From assembly GCA_024699855.1 (NCBI GenBank), contig JAMPIQ010000001.1, forward strand, positions 16,678,001 through 16,742,000: a stretch of 64,000 bases of DNA, given 5' to 3'. Made by a program: the position numbers and the translations under genes. Below, piece after piece: positions 1 through 10,756 of the stretch (position 1 is its first letter; every line of letters starts with the position of its first letter). Source of the DNA: Aphelenchoides besseyi. Its lineage: Eukaryota > Nematoda > Chromadorea > Rhabditida > Aphelenchoididae. The notes under the pieces were generated by a model. It did not search any database and was not told the DNA's origin. It saw only the letters and a program-made list of their open reading frames with translations.

Positions 1-79
1 CAATTGCTTGAACGTGGACATTTGTGGCAAAAAAAGAAAGAAGTGGGAGGGTTTGTTTCATAAAACGTTTCTCAAATTG

Positions 80-490
80 CTGTTCAGTTCATCAGGGTTT
101 GACGACATCGTTTTGAACGTTCTGTGCGCTGTTCAAGAAGACATCAATCGATCAGTTCGTGAAATCGCAAATCTTTTCGACAACGACTCAAAGAGTGCAG
201 TACACAGAATTCTACAGGTACCCCAGTTTTTGTTTTTTCATTCTTTTGTTCAGGCTCAAAAATTCCATTCATAAAAAATGCGTCTTCTGCATGAAATTCC
301 CTCCGAAACTCCTCAAATTCGTATAGAGTATGCGATTCATTGCCTTGGACTCATCGAGGAAAACAGACTTCTTAAAAAATCTCATATTCAGCGATGAAGC
401 TTATTTTGAAATGCATAGCCAAGTGAACAATCAAAATTTTCGATACTGGAGTGATCGAAACTCCATTTGGTAAGAAGTTCGATTGAACTA
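80..490 (+). pseudogene. Degenerate mariner/Tc-type transposase fragment
   Basis: An open stretch near 100-220 contains a helix-turn-helix-like run (VREIANLFDNDSKSAVHRIL). After frame breaks, 384-475 translates to LIFSDEAYFEMHSQVNNQNF followed by RYW. This closely follows the FSDEAHF...VNKQN.R.W block around the second catalytic Asp of mariner-like DDE transposases that are common in arthropods and other invertebrates. The pieces lie in different frames separated by stops, so the element is dead. No terminal inverted repeats were found around it, and its 5' end may lie outside the window. Confidence 0.6.
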
Positions 491-730
491 CAATAACAGA
501 ATGAAACACAGGCTTCGAGAATAACCGTTCCATTCCCCTCGTCTGACGGCCTGAGTGTTGAGATTTGAATGAAAATTCAACATTTTTGTCTTGACCAAAT
601 CGTGAAAAAAGCGGGCGGAAAAAGAGTGAGAAGGAATAGTGAGCGGAAAAAAGCGTTCATTTCGCCAAAATCATATTTACGGCACCTACCAAATTAAAAT
701 TTAAAGATCCGTTGGCATGAAACAAAATCG
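491..730. other. Intergenic, no gene seen
   Basis: AT-rich sequence between the transposase fragment and the inverted-repeat element. Nothing coding or repeated was recognised. Confidence 0.4.
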
Positions 731-1148
731 GGATCTTTCCTATTTAACGCACCCATCCGACCGCTCGCTCAAATTTTTTTCGACTCGCAAATCTCACCGC
801 TTTTTCCACCGCACAATTCCAACTTGCAACCGGCTGCGCCGCCAACGCCACATCTCTGGCGGAGACTAACCGGGGGGTGGTGTGGCGTGGGTTGGTAGCT
901 TGGCGTTTAGTTAAGCGGAAATGTGAACAAGTGGCGGTAGCAGATCGCTTGAGGGAAATTTTTTGGTTTGTTAAGAGAACCGTATTCATCGGCAAACAAA
1001 ACAAATTCATTTCAACCGCTCACAACCAACGAAAAATAAAATGCGAGCAACAGGAATCGAACGCGGGACTAAATTAAACGCGAGCAAATTTGCATACGAA
1101 AAAAATTTGAGCGAGCGGTCGGATGGGGGGGTTAAATAGGAAAGAGCC
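731..1148. mobile_element. MITE-like element with ~50 bp terminal inverted repeats
   Basis: The left end (731-781, containing CCATCCGACCGCTCGCTCAA) is repeated inverted at 1096-1147 (TTGAGCGAGCGGTCGGATGG). Both ends share the outer TTTCCTATTTAA and inner TTTTTTTCG tracts. The ~310 bp interior has only short frames of biased composition and no recognisable transposase. Size and structure fit a non-autonomous DNA transposon. No target duplication was firmly identified. Confidence 0.65.
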
Positions 1149-1756
1149 CAAAATCAGATAAAATTTGCGATCGGACACAAAAAAGCGCATTAAAATCGGT
1201 TGGCTATGGAGAAAATGATAAGCCCTTCAAATATTGAAAATTCGCTGGGACACGCTGTAAAAAGAATTTGCAATGCGTTAGCTTCTGTTAAGTTCGACGG
1301 TTAAACCTAACGTCTTTATTCGCGGTCACACGCGCGTACTACAGGAGCAAAACAAAACTAACGAACAACGGCTAATCGCCCGCTTTCTGATCCGCGGACG
1401 CCTTGGCGTTGTTTCCGCTCGAGACACAACAGCTTGTAAATACGACACGAAAAAGTTTTCGGCATTAATTTATCGTTGCAATGAAGCGATTAGGAACGAA
1501 AAGATTTCGTTTCTGTTGTTTTTGATCAGTAAGATTGTGATGACGGGTGGAGTCAATGAAGATGGAAATGCGGAGGCTCAACGATTTGTCGATCGTGTGA
1601 ATAGTGTCACAAACTTTTAAATTCGAACCGCTGATGTTGAGTTTATTCGTCTAGCAAAAACGCAAATGACCACGTAAAAAACAAACTTCTCAAGTCGAAC
1701 TGTGATCCTCGCAACGACACGAACTGAAGATTTAAAAGATGATGACAGCAACGAAC
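1149..1756. other. Intergenic, no gene seen
   Basis: No convincing coding frame. The stretch 1185-1260 (TTAAAATCGGTTGGCTATGG, then a GGGACACGCTGTA-like end) looks like the worn end of a Tc1/mariner element. 1290-1440 is relatively GC-rich without a feature I can name. Confidence 0.3.
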
Positions 1757-2050
1757 TTACTTTTTGAAAACATTAGCATTGTGCTCGATAATTGCAATCA
1801 ATTTCTGACGATCAATCAATGGCACTCCAGCCGGATTGTCGATTGTGAGCCAACGAAGCAAAAAGTATTGACCGTTTGAATTGACAACCAAATCTCGTTG
1901 TTTCAATTTCTGCGGATTGACGAAAAGCGCTTGATCGGCTGAACGAAGTTGAAGTTTGGATTTCGGTTTTTGTTTTGGTGTCTCGAGTTCGGTTAAATCG
2001 TTTTGTTTGCTGCGATCGGTGGAAAGTTTTGAAGGCGTCAACTGAAACAT
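1757..2050 (-). CDS. Hypothetical 97-residue protein
   Basis: A single uninterrupted frame from ATG at 2050 to a stop at 1757. The N-terminal half is polar and low in complexity (Lys, Gln, Thr, Pro). The C-terminal half looks like a folded or partner-binding segment (QRDLVVNSNGQYFLLRWLTI and a Lys-Leu-Ile-Ala-Ile-Ile-Glu helix). No signal peptide or membrane segment is visible. I do not recognise a family. The contrast between a disordered head and an ordered tail argues for a real protein, but it could be one exon of a longer gene. Confidence 0.4.
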   Translation of the reverse strand: MFQLTPSKLSTDRSKQNDLTELETPKQKPKSKLQLRSADQALFVNPQKLKQRDLVVNSNGQYFLLRWLTIDNPAGVPLIDRQKLIAIIEHNANVFKK

Positions 2051-2310
2051 CTTCAGAATTCAGTGCAACAATCGTCCAAAACTAACGGGGGATGTTTTCT
2101 CACATTTGAGCGCTGGACTGACCGCGCAAGAAACGAGATGTTGATCTTCTCCAGTGTTCCTACACTTTGCGTGTCGCAGACAACAAGTTGAACGACTTGA
2201 CGACATCTTGCAACAGCCAAACCGAATGGACAACAAGTTGACTAGTTGCTTTAAACAAATCAGAATGCAAATTTGTTTTCACTCCTCGCATTCTCAGATC
2301 CAATCCACGC

Positions 2311-2948
2311 TACAGGGTGGGCAAAAATGAATGACCTTGTCGAAATTTCGAATATCTCGTTTATCTTCGATTTTTTTCCGAACAAACCGTATATTTTCTG
2401 AATCCTTACAATCCCCAAATTCAGATGATACCAAATTTGGAATTCCGATATTTTGACCTAAGGGTCCCCCCTTTGCTTGTGAACCACCGAGTTGGAAAAG
2501 TGATCAAAATTACGACGGTTTTCGTCTTTTTGCCTCATTTCCTCGTTATTCTGTTTGAAAATGGTTTACTCCAATCAAGAGAAAGCTTGTTATGTACCAA
2601 TCTTCATCGAAACCGAATATGATTACGCGAAATTTGGCAAAATCGAACAATGCGAGAGCGAATCGCCGCAAACTTTTTTCGACGATTGGATATCTGCATC
2701 GATAGAGAAGGTGGTCAAGTCGAAGTTCGTTAAATTGTTGATTTTTTTGTTATTCAAGTTTTTTCCAACTCGGTGGTTCACAAGCAAAGGGGGGACCCTT
2801 AGGTCAAAATATCGGAATTCCAAATTTGGTATCATCTGAATTTGGGGATTGTACGGATTCAGAAAATATACGGTTTGTTCGGAAAAAAATCAAAAATAAG
2901 AACGTTATTTGAGATTTCGACAAGGTCATTCATTTTTGCCCACCCTGT
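2311..2948. mobile_element. Long-inverted-repeat (foldback) Tc1/mariner-type element
   Basis: The left arm from 2311 (TACAGGGTGGGCAAAAATGA) is repeated inverted at the right end (TTTTTGCCCACCCTGTA, ending 2948). The arms match for about 190 bp with few differences, including the central ACCTAAGGGTCCCCCCTTTG block. Ends in TA-CAGGG are typical of Tc1/mariner elements, which insert at TA. The interior (2560-2700) reads from an ATG as MVYSNQEKACYVPIFIETEY, reminiscent of the N-terminal helix-turn-helix start of mariner-type transposases, so this is probably an internally deleted element. It sits exactly at the edge of a dispersed repeat copy (2949-3881) and truncates it. Confidence 0.75.
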
Positions 2949-3881
2949 ATAGTCTTGATTGTTGCTCGACGGTGGACAAAGTCGAATTTTCCATCAAACA
3001 AGAAGTATTTGTCGTTAAAGTTGGCGAGACCCAAACTTTGATCATTTTGCAATAAGCAAAAGGAGTCAAAGGCCAATATGGATTCCTGAGTCGGCCTGTT
3101 GATTCCAGCGACTGATGAAAAATTGAAAGTAATTTCACTAAAATAACATTTGGGAAGTGATTTCAATCTTAACTTTACTTTCTGGTCCGTCAACCGTGCC
3201 CACAATGCACCAAAAGCCATGGATTATTTCCTTGATGTTCACACATCCAAACACCATATTTAAACTTGTAAACAGATCGCTTTTTTGCTTGTTATCACTA
3301 TTCAATCGAGTCCCGCGATGATTGTTTCCAACTCTTCCTCAAAATCAACATCGTTTATGGGATGCGCCATAAGAACTGCACGGGCTTGATTCAGTTAACA
3401 TTTACTGAATCACCGGAAATGAAAGATCCACAAATTTGAACACGAAGGTAAACAGCACAATTGAAGGAGAATCTGGGAAAAAGCGAACACGAAAATACTC
3501 ACTATGGACGCGAACTCAAACTTCGACCCGCTTTTATCCGAGAATAAGTTGGATGAGTGGAGTGAGAGCGCTTAATATAGAGGTCCTTGGATTACTCGCA
3601 GTAAACTCATCTTCCGTGGGCAAGCCTGTTATTAGACCTTTTTCTCGGGCACATTGTTCCTTTAAACAGGTGGTCGAGGTAATAAACGAAGAATTGACAT
3701 CGAGACCGGACGCTTCTAAGCGTCTTGCTGGAAGTAATGAAGTTCAAAAATCATACCAACTTGTTAGGTATTTTGATTTTACAATCTTCGAGATCTTCAG
3801 TCCACAAATTGACTACAAATGTTGTCTTTTGTACATTCAACAATCTGGAAGACGACGAGAACTGTCGAACAGAATAGTTGT
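2949..3881 (-). repeat. Dispersed ~0.93 kb repeat, copy A (inverted, truncated)
   Basis: This sequence is nearly identical, in reverse orientation, to 62872-63800 (copy C) and to much of 23817-24640 (copy B). Copy A ends abruptly at the foldback element at 2948, at a point corresponding to a TATA site inside the other copies. It carries an apparent spliced gene on the minus strand: an exon starting MVFGCVNSKEIIHGFWCIVG, a 41 bp intron ending in TTATTTTAG, then a second exon with KLLSIFHQSLESTG. In copy A the second exon stays open (KMIKVWVSPTLTTN) until the foldback element. The plus strand of copy A has a 153-codon frame (3436-3897), shorter in the other copies because of small indels. No known family recognised. 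Confidence 0.75.
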
Positions 3882-3889
3882 TCGTGGCA

Positions 3890-4400
3890 TTCTTTAATTC
3901 CTATTTTATGCAATGTGCAATGTCACGCACAACTTAAGTGAATTTTTGCCGCAAAAAATTCTTTTACCAATTTGATCATACGGATGTGACATATAGAAGC
4001 ACGAAAAGTTGAGTTCTACAAATCTAAGGTCTTCGATCTCTGAATTTTAAACAAATCAAACTTCTGATTTGAGTTAAAATTTTACAACAAGGATTACCAT
4101 CGCGATTATTGAATCAACATCAAACACTATTTCTACAGTTGCATATGTAAATTAAACAAATGAATTCCAACATTTTTTTCGTTTTTATTGTATTTGTGAC
4201 TTTTAAATATTGTTCCTGACCTTTGCGCGATAATTTTACACCTGACGACAGAATTTTATGTACAAACTTAATTTTTTGAAAACTCACTTGTTCTTAAAAC
4301 TTCAAAAGGTTCTGCGGCTTCTCGTTGAAATTGTTAGTTAAACTCAAAAGCACTCAAGCACCTTTTCAACACTCAACCGACTAGCTTTCTTTACACCAAA
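3890..4400. other. Intergenic, no gene seen
   Basis: Strongly AT-rich spacer between repeat copy A and the next possible exons. No frame, repeat or RNA recognised. Confidence 0.4.
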
Positions 4401-4409
4401 AAATTGGCT

Positions 4410-4933
4410 TCAAATTCGCTTCAACTTTTGCAGACCATCGGGCGCATCGGCGCTTATCGTTTCTGTCAGTTGCCGCTCGTCCAGAAACCTTTTTGCCAAT
4501 TTTTCATGGTCAACGTTCCGGTCGTATCTTGTGACATTGGAAATGACGTGGAAACATTCGTTCATCACTTTTCCGCACTTGCCGTCGTTTCCATGGATCT
4601 CCGACTTAGATTTCAATTGCCAGCTTTTTGTTTATTGATAATCAAATGTCTTGAAACAGAAACACTGCGGTTAATCATTGAAATTTCGTTGACTCATCGT
4701 GTTTGTTTCATGGCCGATTGCTTTTTCCTGATCTCCATTTTGCTTTCGAACTTTATATTCGGTTTAATGTGCAATTGAATTTGCCAGCAAATTACCTTTG
4801 CTCGTGACTTTGTTTCGGCAGTTTTCGACTGAACGATTGGTCCCGCTTCATAGCAATCGATTTTTGCGGGTAAACAATCTGATCGTTCGCTTTCGCGAAT
4901 ACATGAGTTTTCTGAAGCGTGAACCAACGACAT
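4410..4933 (-). CDS. Possible two-exon hypothetical gene
   Basis: Two minus-strand frames look protein-like: 4933-4694, beginning MSLVHASENSCIRESERSDC, and 4616-4410, containing KVMNECFHVISNVTRYDRNV and ending LKRI-stop. They could be joined through an intron ending in AATCTAAG near 4610, but I could not place a clean 5' splice site. The second segment is rich in charged residues and has a plausible helical pattern. No family recognised. The opposite strand has a 124-codon frame (4404-4778) made of hydrophobic residues that I take to be its shadow. Confidence 0.25.
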
Positions 4934-5049
4934 CTTGTGAGTATTGATAATCGCTAATATGACCGCTTTTCAGGAGCCTTCAGTTTTAGTGAACATCTCC
5001 AAGTGTTTTTTCTGTCTAGTCAGAAACATTCGTATTTTATTGCCGCAGA

Positions 5050-5782
5050 ATGTTGTCGATGATCAATCGTATTTTGGATTGGTTTCGCTCGTTGTTCTGG
5101 AAAGAGGAGATTGAGTTGACTTTGGTCGGATTGCAAAGCTCTGGCAAAACGACGTTCGTGAACGTTATTGCGGTTAGTTTTTCTATCTGAGTTCATTTGT
5201 TTACATTGATTTTAGAGCGGTCAATACACGGAAGAGGGTTCGATTCCGACCGTTGGCTTCAATATGCGCAAAATCACAAAAGGAAACGTTACCATTAAGG
5301 TGAGTTCATTTTATGCCAATCGACGTTCAAGTTTTGTTTTCAGCTTTGGGATATCGGCGGTCAGCCACGTTTCCGATCGATGTGGGAACGATATTGTCGT
5401 GGTGTGAATGCGATCGTCTTTATGGTTGATGCAGCAGACGAAGAGAAATTGGAGGCATCACGAAACGAATTGATGCAGTTGCTGGAAAAGCAACAACTCG
5501 AGTCGATTCCCGTATTGGTTTTGGGCAACAAGAGAGATTTGCCTAATGCTCTGGATGAGCGTGAGCTGATTGAACGAATGTAAGTTCGATGCTTTTCGAC
5601 TTAATTTCGATGAGTTTTAGGAATTTGTCGACTATTCAAAACCGTGAGATTTGTTGCTATTCGATTTCGTGTAAAAACAAACAAAACATTGGTGAGCGAC
5701 TGTTTTGGTGTTATTTAATTACTTTCTTTCTTTAGACATTACTCTCCAATGGCTCATTCAACATTCCAAGAGACAAAGTTAA
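5050..5782 (+). CDS. arl-8: ADP-ribosylation factor-like GTPase 8 (ARL8)
   Basis: Small GTPase of the ARL8 branch, which sits on lysosomes and synaptic vesicle precursors and links them to kinesin motors. Five exons with introns of about 45-60 bp give roughly 186 residues, the family length. Visible motifs: N-terminal amphipathic helix [21 protein letters not shown]-loop GLQSSGKTT, switch I with [29 protein letters not shown] (switch II, DxGGQ), NKRD base-recognition motif and a SCK-like G5. There is no Gly2 myristoylation site, as expected: ARL8 uses an acetylated Met and hydrophobic helix. ATG at 5050 is chosen because it gives this helix. All catalytic motifs are intact. A polyadenylation-type AATAAA follows at about 5893. 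Confidence 0.93.
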
Positions 5783-6113
5783 CAACAAGCGAAAAGATCA
5801 CGAGCTTCAAAGCTGTATTCCTACTCTGCTCTGTACTTCGTATTATTCTCTACGCTTCTCACTTGTTTGTATCCAGATTTCATATTTGTAGAATAAAAAT
5901 TTCTGAAGTGACTTAAATCCGACTATTTTAACTTAAAGACGTCTACAAACTGTTGTACCTATTTTGTGAATAAACTTCATGTGCAAGTATATCCATCATT
6001 TGTGAGCAATTGAGGAATATTGTTAGAAGTTTAATGAAAAGAATTACAAGCTACTTAAACGACCAGATGAATTTCAATTCCACTTCAATACCCGATGATT
6101 TACTTTTTGAATG

Positions 6114-7534
6114 TCAATCCTGACGTGAAAGGAATTGAGCTTTGAGTTCGCGCATTTCATTCTGAATTCCGGCGATTTGTGTTCGAAGCTCATAGTTTCG
6201 ATCTGTGAGTTGTTGGATTTCCTCGTGTTTGGTCATCTTCGCTTCCTTCTGTCGTCGACGGTATCGGGCAGCAGCTTCGTTGTTCTAAAACTTGATTGCA
6301 CTTCAATACAACAGTTGATTGGTTTACCTGCTGTCGTTTACGTTGTAGAATTTCGGCTGGTGACATTCCAGTTGTATTCAGCGGTGACTGAACGGGAGTT
6401 GGGCTGATGGATTGACGAGCGGTGTCTTTGACTGTTGAGACGATCAGTTTGACCAACTCTTCCAATGAAACGCTACCGTTACCAAGCAAAGCTTTCAGTT
6501 GAGATTGATGTTCATTCAAATTAACATTCAACGGCAATGCAGCGGATGGTTGATTGGTTGGAGGCGGATAGCGAATCGGTTCGTTGACTTCACGTTGGTC
6601 CATGAATTGATGTTGAAGATTTGGAGTTGCTGAATGAACGAATGGCGTTTGTTTCTGTTCCATCGCAACAGAAAGTGGGATCGGTGTGATCGTATGCATA
6701 CAATTTGGACAGACCATGGACTCACAAGTTGCGACTTGTTGAAGCGGTGGAGTTGAAAACGGTCGTTGATCCGCTGATGACAAACTCGGATTCGTTGGTC
6801 TCGTTTGTAATTGCGCGTAGATCGGAGTATCGTCACGCGAGTGCAATGTTCCGGTTGAGTTGATTGATGTGAGCGTTGTATCAGCACCGAAACGTTGTGT
6901 CATCCACACGTTCCTTTGCTCTCCTCGTCGAGGCACATTAGTTGATGGCAACGAAATAACCTACAAACCGGCAAGCGAGAATGAGTGTTTGATGATCGAA
7001 TTTCCGCGTATACTTACAGCAAGATTGCATCATCAGCCGTCTCGTTAAGAATTTCAAAACCTCCTACTCACCTGTTGATGATGAGCCGGCTGTTGAGGCA
7101 GTTGATTGGTTGGTGAGAATTGTTCGAACGGAGCACATTCGCACATTATTTCTTCGAAGATTTCATTTGGCGATTCGAATATCAATGGCGCCTGATTGGA
7201 CGGTGATGTCAAGTAGAGCGTGTCTTCCATTTGTTGACTGAGCGCTCGATCTCGTTCCGGTGCATTCTGAGTTGATGGCCCGGAGCTGCTTGATTGCTGA
7301 ATTTGTTGATCGTGTTGTTGAAGACGCCATGTTGAACACGGTTGCTGCTCGTCGAATGTTTGCCAGGGATTAGGTGGTGGTGGAGCTGAAGCAGTTGGCT
7401 ATCCTATGAACTCAAAGCTGCGACCAACCTGCTGATTGTTGTGGATGTTTGTTCGGTTTATTGATTCGAAGATTGATAATCGAGCTGAAGAAGGAACGTT
7501 TCACCAAATCTTCTCCACTAAATGGCGTGGTCAT
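6114..7534 (-). CDS. ATF4-like bZIP transcription factor
   Basis: Four exons on the minus strand. The first (7534-7430) starts MTTPFSGEDLVKRSFFSSII. The second is Gln/Pro-rich with an acidic, hydrophobic patch (IFESPNEIFEEIMCECAPFE) suggesting an activation domain. The third is long and Ser/Thr/Pro-rich with a CPNC pair. The last two carry the bZIP: basic region KRQQNNEAAARYRRRQKEAK with the N-x-x-A-A-x-R core, then a leucine-zipper-like helix (EEIQQLTDRNYELRTQI...ELKAQFL). The intron inside the basic region is 42-45 bp and ends GTTTTAG. The A-A-R-Y-R signature is that of the ATF4/ATF5 group, stress-response regulators in the nucleus. Exact orthology to nematode atf-4 or atf-5 is an inference. 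Confidence 0.75.
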
Positions 7535-8677
7535 TTCGACGATTCAACGGCCACCTGAGATGAATATGCTCGTACGATTGTTGTGGATCTAAACTCATTT
7601 TGTACTGATGTCTCATTGCAACAATAAAACACGTCAATCGAGAGACCAAACCACTTGAATCGAAAGTCATAAATCAAAGCGAATGGTTTCAATCTAAACT
7701 GTCGAACAAATCATCAAATTTTATAAACAAACCAACTGCTATTTTCTCGATTAGTTAATCTTTCGTGGACAAACTTCTTTAATGGCTGCAACAATCATTG
7801 GACTGTTTTATCAGTAACGCTAATTTTTCGTCCTTTACTGACGCCAATCCCAACGATCGTTCGTTTAAGCATCGAGTAGTGGCAGAGCGAAACGATAACT
7901 CGAGAGCGAAGTCGGCGATTTACAAGTCCAAAGTTCGACTTAAAGTTTTCGGGTTCACAATAAAGAAACGTCAAGAATCAAAGGTAGGAGACGGCTAATT
8001 AAAAGCAAGTGCTCATTTGGGAAAACTACGTTTCTGCAAAAAATCAATCGTCCCGACTGGCAGGTTCTCACGTCCGAAGCAAGTCGGGGCAAAGCGAGTG
8101 GTTTGGAGTTTATTTTCAGTGCAACACATGTGGGGACTTAAATGTATCAGAATCTAATCGTCGGTTTGTTTGGATTCAATTTGCTTTTTGGGCGAATTGA
8201 GTAGGTCGAGACTGTTTTTGTGCTAATAACTGAAATCGGTGTCTTGATGGTTGATCCTTCATATTCGAGCCAATGAGTTGGACGTCTCTGATGATGAACA
8301 TAAAGGAAAGATAAGAAGTAGGTCGCGAAAAAGTTGACCACAGGGTTTGGCAAAAGTGATCGGAACAAACAAACTCAACAAAAAGTTCTAATTTTCCTAT
8401 TGCCTACATCAAATGCACTACAGATCGTCATTCGCTTGTTGTAGTTGAACAATAAAACTCAGTCGGCAAGCAACGAATATGAACTTATGTATCTGTGGGT
8501 GACAATTTCGACAAACGCGGATTAGGCAACGGACGCAAAGACTGCTAAACGAACGTTTTGAACGTTAATTCTAATCATCGCGAAGTAGCAAAACGTTCAA
8601 ACACGCCGACGAAAAGTCGCCCGTTGTTCGCTCAAAGAACCCGTGATTCTCGTCAAAAAAACTTCTTAATCAAACGT
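7535..8677. other. Intergenic region, possible short frames only
   Basis: Lies between the 5' end of the bZIP gene and the 3' end of the SET gene. A minus-strand frame 8368-8147 (MFRSLLPNPVVNFFATYFLS, one hydrophobic stretch) and a plus-strand frame 7798-7998 are open but have no recognisable features and no clear splice partners. They are left unannotated. Confidence 0.35.
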
Positions 8678-9605
8678 TTATTCTTTCTCAACAACGTAGT
8701 CAGCCGTAGGTAAGAAGCCGCGGCAGTTCGATGCATCACAACGACAGGGCTTTCCATCTTGAAGATTGCTTCTGTTTGCAGTGAGTTTTCCGTAGTCGTA
8801 AGCAAGTTCATCGCCTAAAATGTTTGCAAATAAAAAGCAATTTAACGAAACTCACCGACTTGAATATCTCGACAAGCAAACAGTGCCATTACAGGAATCG
8901 AACGACCGTAGCGGAGAATCATTGGCTGCAGATTTGGATCACAGGAGTGATTGCAGAAACGAGCGAGATTCCCAAACTTCGTCGCATCAATAAACGTCTG
9001 ATGACACTCATCTAAAAAATCAGAGGCTTCAAGCAAACTCTTACTCACCTCCCGTATGTTCGTTCAACGTGAAAATGTAGTGATGCTGTTGATCGGTCGA
9101 TTTGTATTCCATTGATCTCTTCTTTGCCTCAATTGCCGAAATAATCTCGCCGCTGTATTCGATCAGAAATCGTCCACGTTCAATCGACTCCAATGCTCTC
9201 AGTCCAATTCCTTTGCCGTTGGTCGATAGAAAAGGCTGCGAAGATAAAGCTGACTCGTTGGTATTCTTGCCCACCTCGACTTTAAATTGCAATCCAAATT
9301 GAGCTGCTCGATTACCGCACTTTTTCGAACACGAACAGTTTTCGTGGCATTCGAGAATTGGCACCACAGAGTTCGATTCCAACAACAAACGACCGTCAGC
9401 GTCGTAGTTTTGCTAAAGAACTATAAGAGTAAAAAAGATCATCACTTACGGTTCCATACACTAAACACGAACATCCCAAAGAATCTTCGGAGGTTGACGG
9501 TCGACATTCGCCCTCACATTTGCAACCTTCCAAATCGTATTCGAAATCTTCCAAATCCACGATACTTACACCGGGAACATTTCGTTGAGTGTATTCAAAG
9601 TTCAT
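8678..9605 (-). CDS. set-23: SET-domain histone-lysine methyltransferase, SETMAR/SET-23 type
   Basis: Four exons. Order of domains: N-terminal MNFEYTQRNVPGV typical of the SETMAR/SUV39 group, a Cys-rich pre-SET (GCKCEGEC, GCSC, then CHENCSCSKKCGNRAAQ), the SET domain with GIGLRALESIERGRFLIEYS, the AdoMet/catalytic block NLARFCNHSCDPNL, DELAYDYGKL with the catalytic Tyr, and post-SET CRCDASNCRG. All zinc-binding cysteines of pre- and post-SET appear present. Predicted to transfer methyl groups to histone H3 lysines in the nucleus. ATG at 9605 gives the conserved start; an in-frame ATG at 9659 would add an 18-residue hydrophobic leader that I think is non-coding. No mariner transposase is fused, unlike primate SETMAR. 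Confidence 0.88.
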
Positions 9606-9920
9606 TATGAGCTTTATTTTAACGGCAAGAAGAGCATCAATTAAAAATCGAAATGCCAAACAAATCGCTCGATTGACTGTCTTGCTGAGAGTGTTGGGGA
9701 ATGTTGGTCAAACAGAAATACTGTGCTTTGAAAGCATGAAATTTGTAACTGAAAACTCAAAGTTCTCTTATCAACAACCTCGATTTGTTTTGAGTAAAAG
9801 TGACGTCTCACGATAATGCGTGGAAATCGATAATTCAGACTTTCCTTTTGAATGTTCTCTTTGTTCGAAGCAACATACGAACACACATGCAATAATATAA
9901 GAAGCACACAAACTAAAATG

Positions 9921-10112
9921 TCAGTCAGTTGCATTGGAAAGACGTGTGAGTGCAGTCTGAGCATCGAGCCGGTGGTTGAGAAGGTATTGAACATCAATTT
10001 CAAGATGTTCCTTTTCAATTCTTCCACAAAACAGTTCTAACGTGCACTTTGTTTTAAAGATGAATGTCTTGTAAAACTCGCTACGTGGATACTTTTGAAC
10101 GCTATTGTCGAG
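9921..10112 (-). CDS. Possible exon of unknown protein
   Basis: A minus-strand frame starting MLDNSVQKYPRSEFYKTFIF and running to CGRIEKEHLEIDVQYLLNHR has the mixed charged and hydrophobic pattern of a real helical protein and ends at a TGA at 9921. A second minus frame at 10027-9641 overlaps it and has a membrane-like stretch (ILVCVLLILLHVCSYV). I cannot choose between them or find flanking exons. Confidence 0.2.
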   Translation of the reverse strand, partial: LDNSVQKYPRSEFYKTFIFKTKCTLELFCGRIEKEHLEIDVQYLLNHRLDAQTALTRLSNATD

Positions 10113-10124
10113 CATAGATAGCAC

Positions 10125-10756
10125 ACTGTTTCCACAATTTCAGTTATCAATCCTACTGACAATCGGTAATTATGTGCATTCGATACCACAAGATTCAAAT
10201 TTCATTTTAGGATTTAGACACCCCAATGAATTGCTTGATGATTGTATTTTCCCTTACATTCTTAAAAGAGTGTCTATGTTCGTGCACAGTAAGCGTTTTG
10301 CTTTGAAACAAATTAGAATTGCCAAAGAACTGAAGTATCAAAACCACTAGGACAATTTTCAGATCTGGGCATCTCAAAATTCCCCACTCGACCTGGGACA
10401 AGTGCTTATTTGTTGTGAGAAGTATACATACAAAAGAATATTGCAACGGAAAATGACTACTAGTTAATATCCACGCAGTTTCTCCCTTCTTTTTATCCTT
10501 TTTTCCAAAAGATTCATAGCATATAAAAAGAAACTAACCTCCTGTGAAAAAAGGAAATTATTCATTTTTGTTCTGTTCCAATGCTTGTAAATTGTTTCTT
10601 TTCTCACTTTGAATTATGTATAAATAGGATAAAATAAAGATTGCAACCAAAATGAATTTACTATCCAAATCAAGCTAAAAAACATATTTCAACAAGGTTG
10701 ATATTAATAATCAGTAACCATATTTTTGGAAAATCTTCGCTGTGAAACTTGATTGT
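10125..10756. other. AT-rich intergenic, no gene seen
   Basis: No convincing frame on either strand. Several poly-T/poly-A tracts. Contains the 3' flank of the peptidase gene that follows on the minus strand. Confidence 0.35.

Noticed and set aside
1030..1080. AGGAATCGAACGCGGGAC on plus (GTTCGATTCCT on minus), like a tRNA T-arm
   Set aside because: The flanking bases do not form the 5 bp T stem and no anticodon or acceptor arm fits. It lies inside the MITE-like element.
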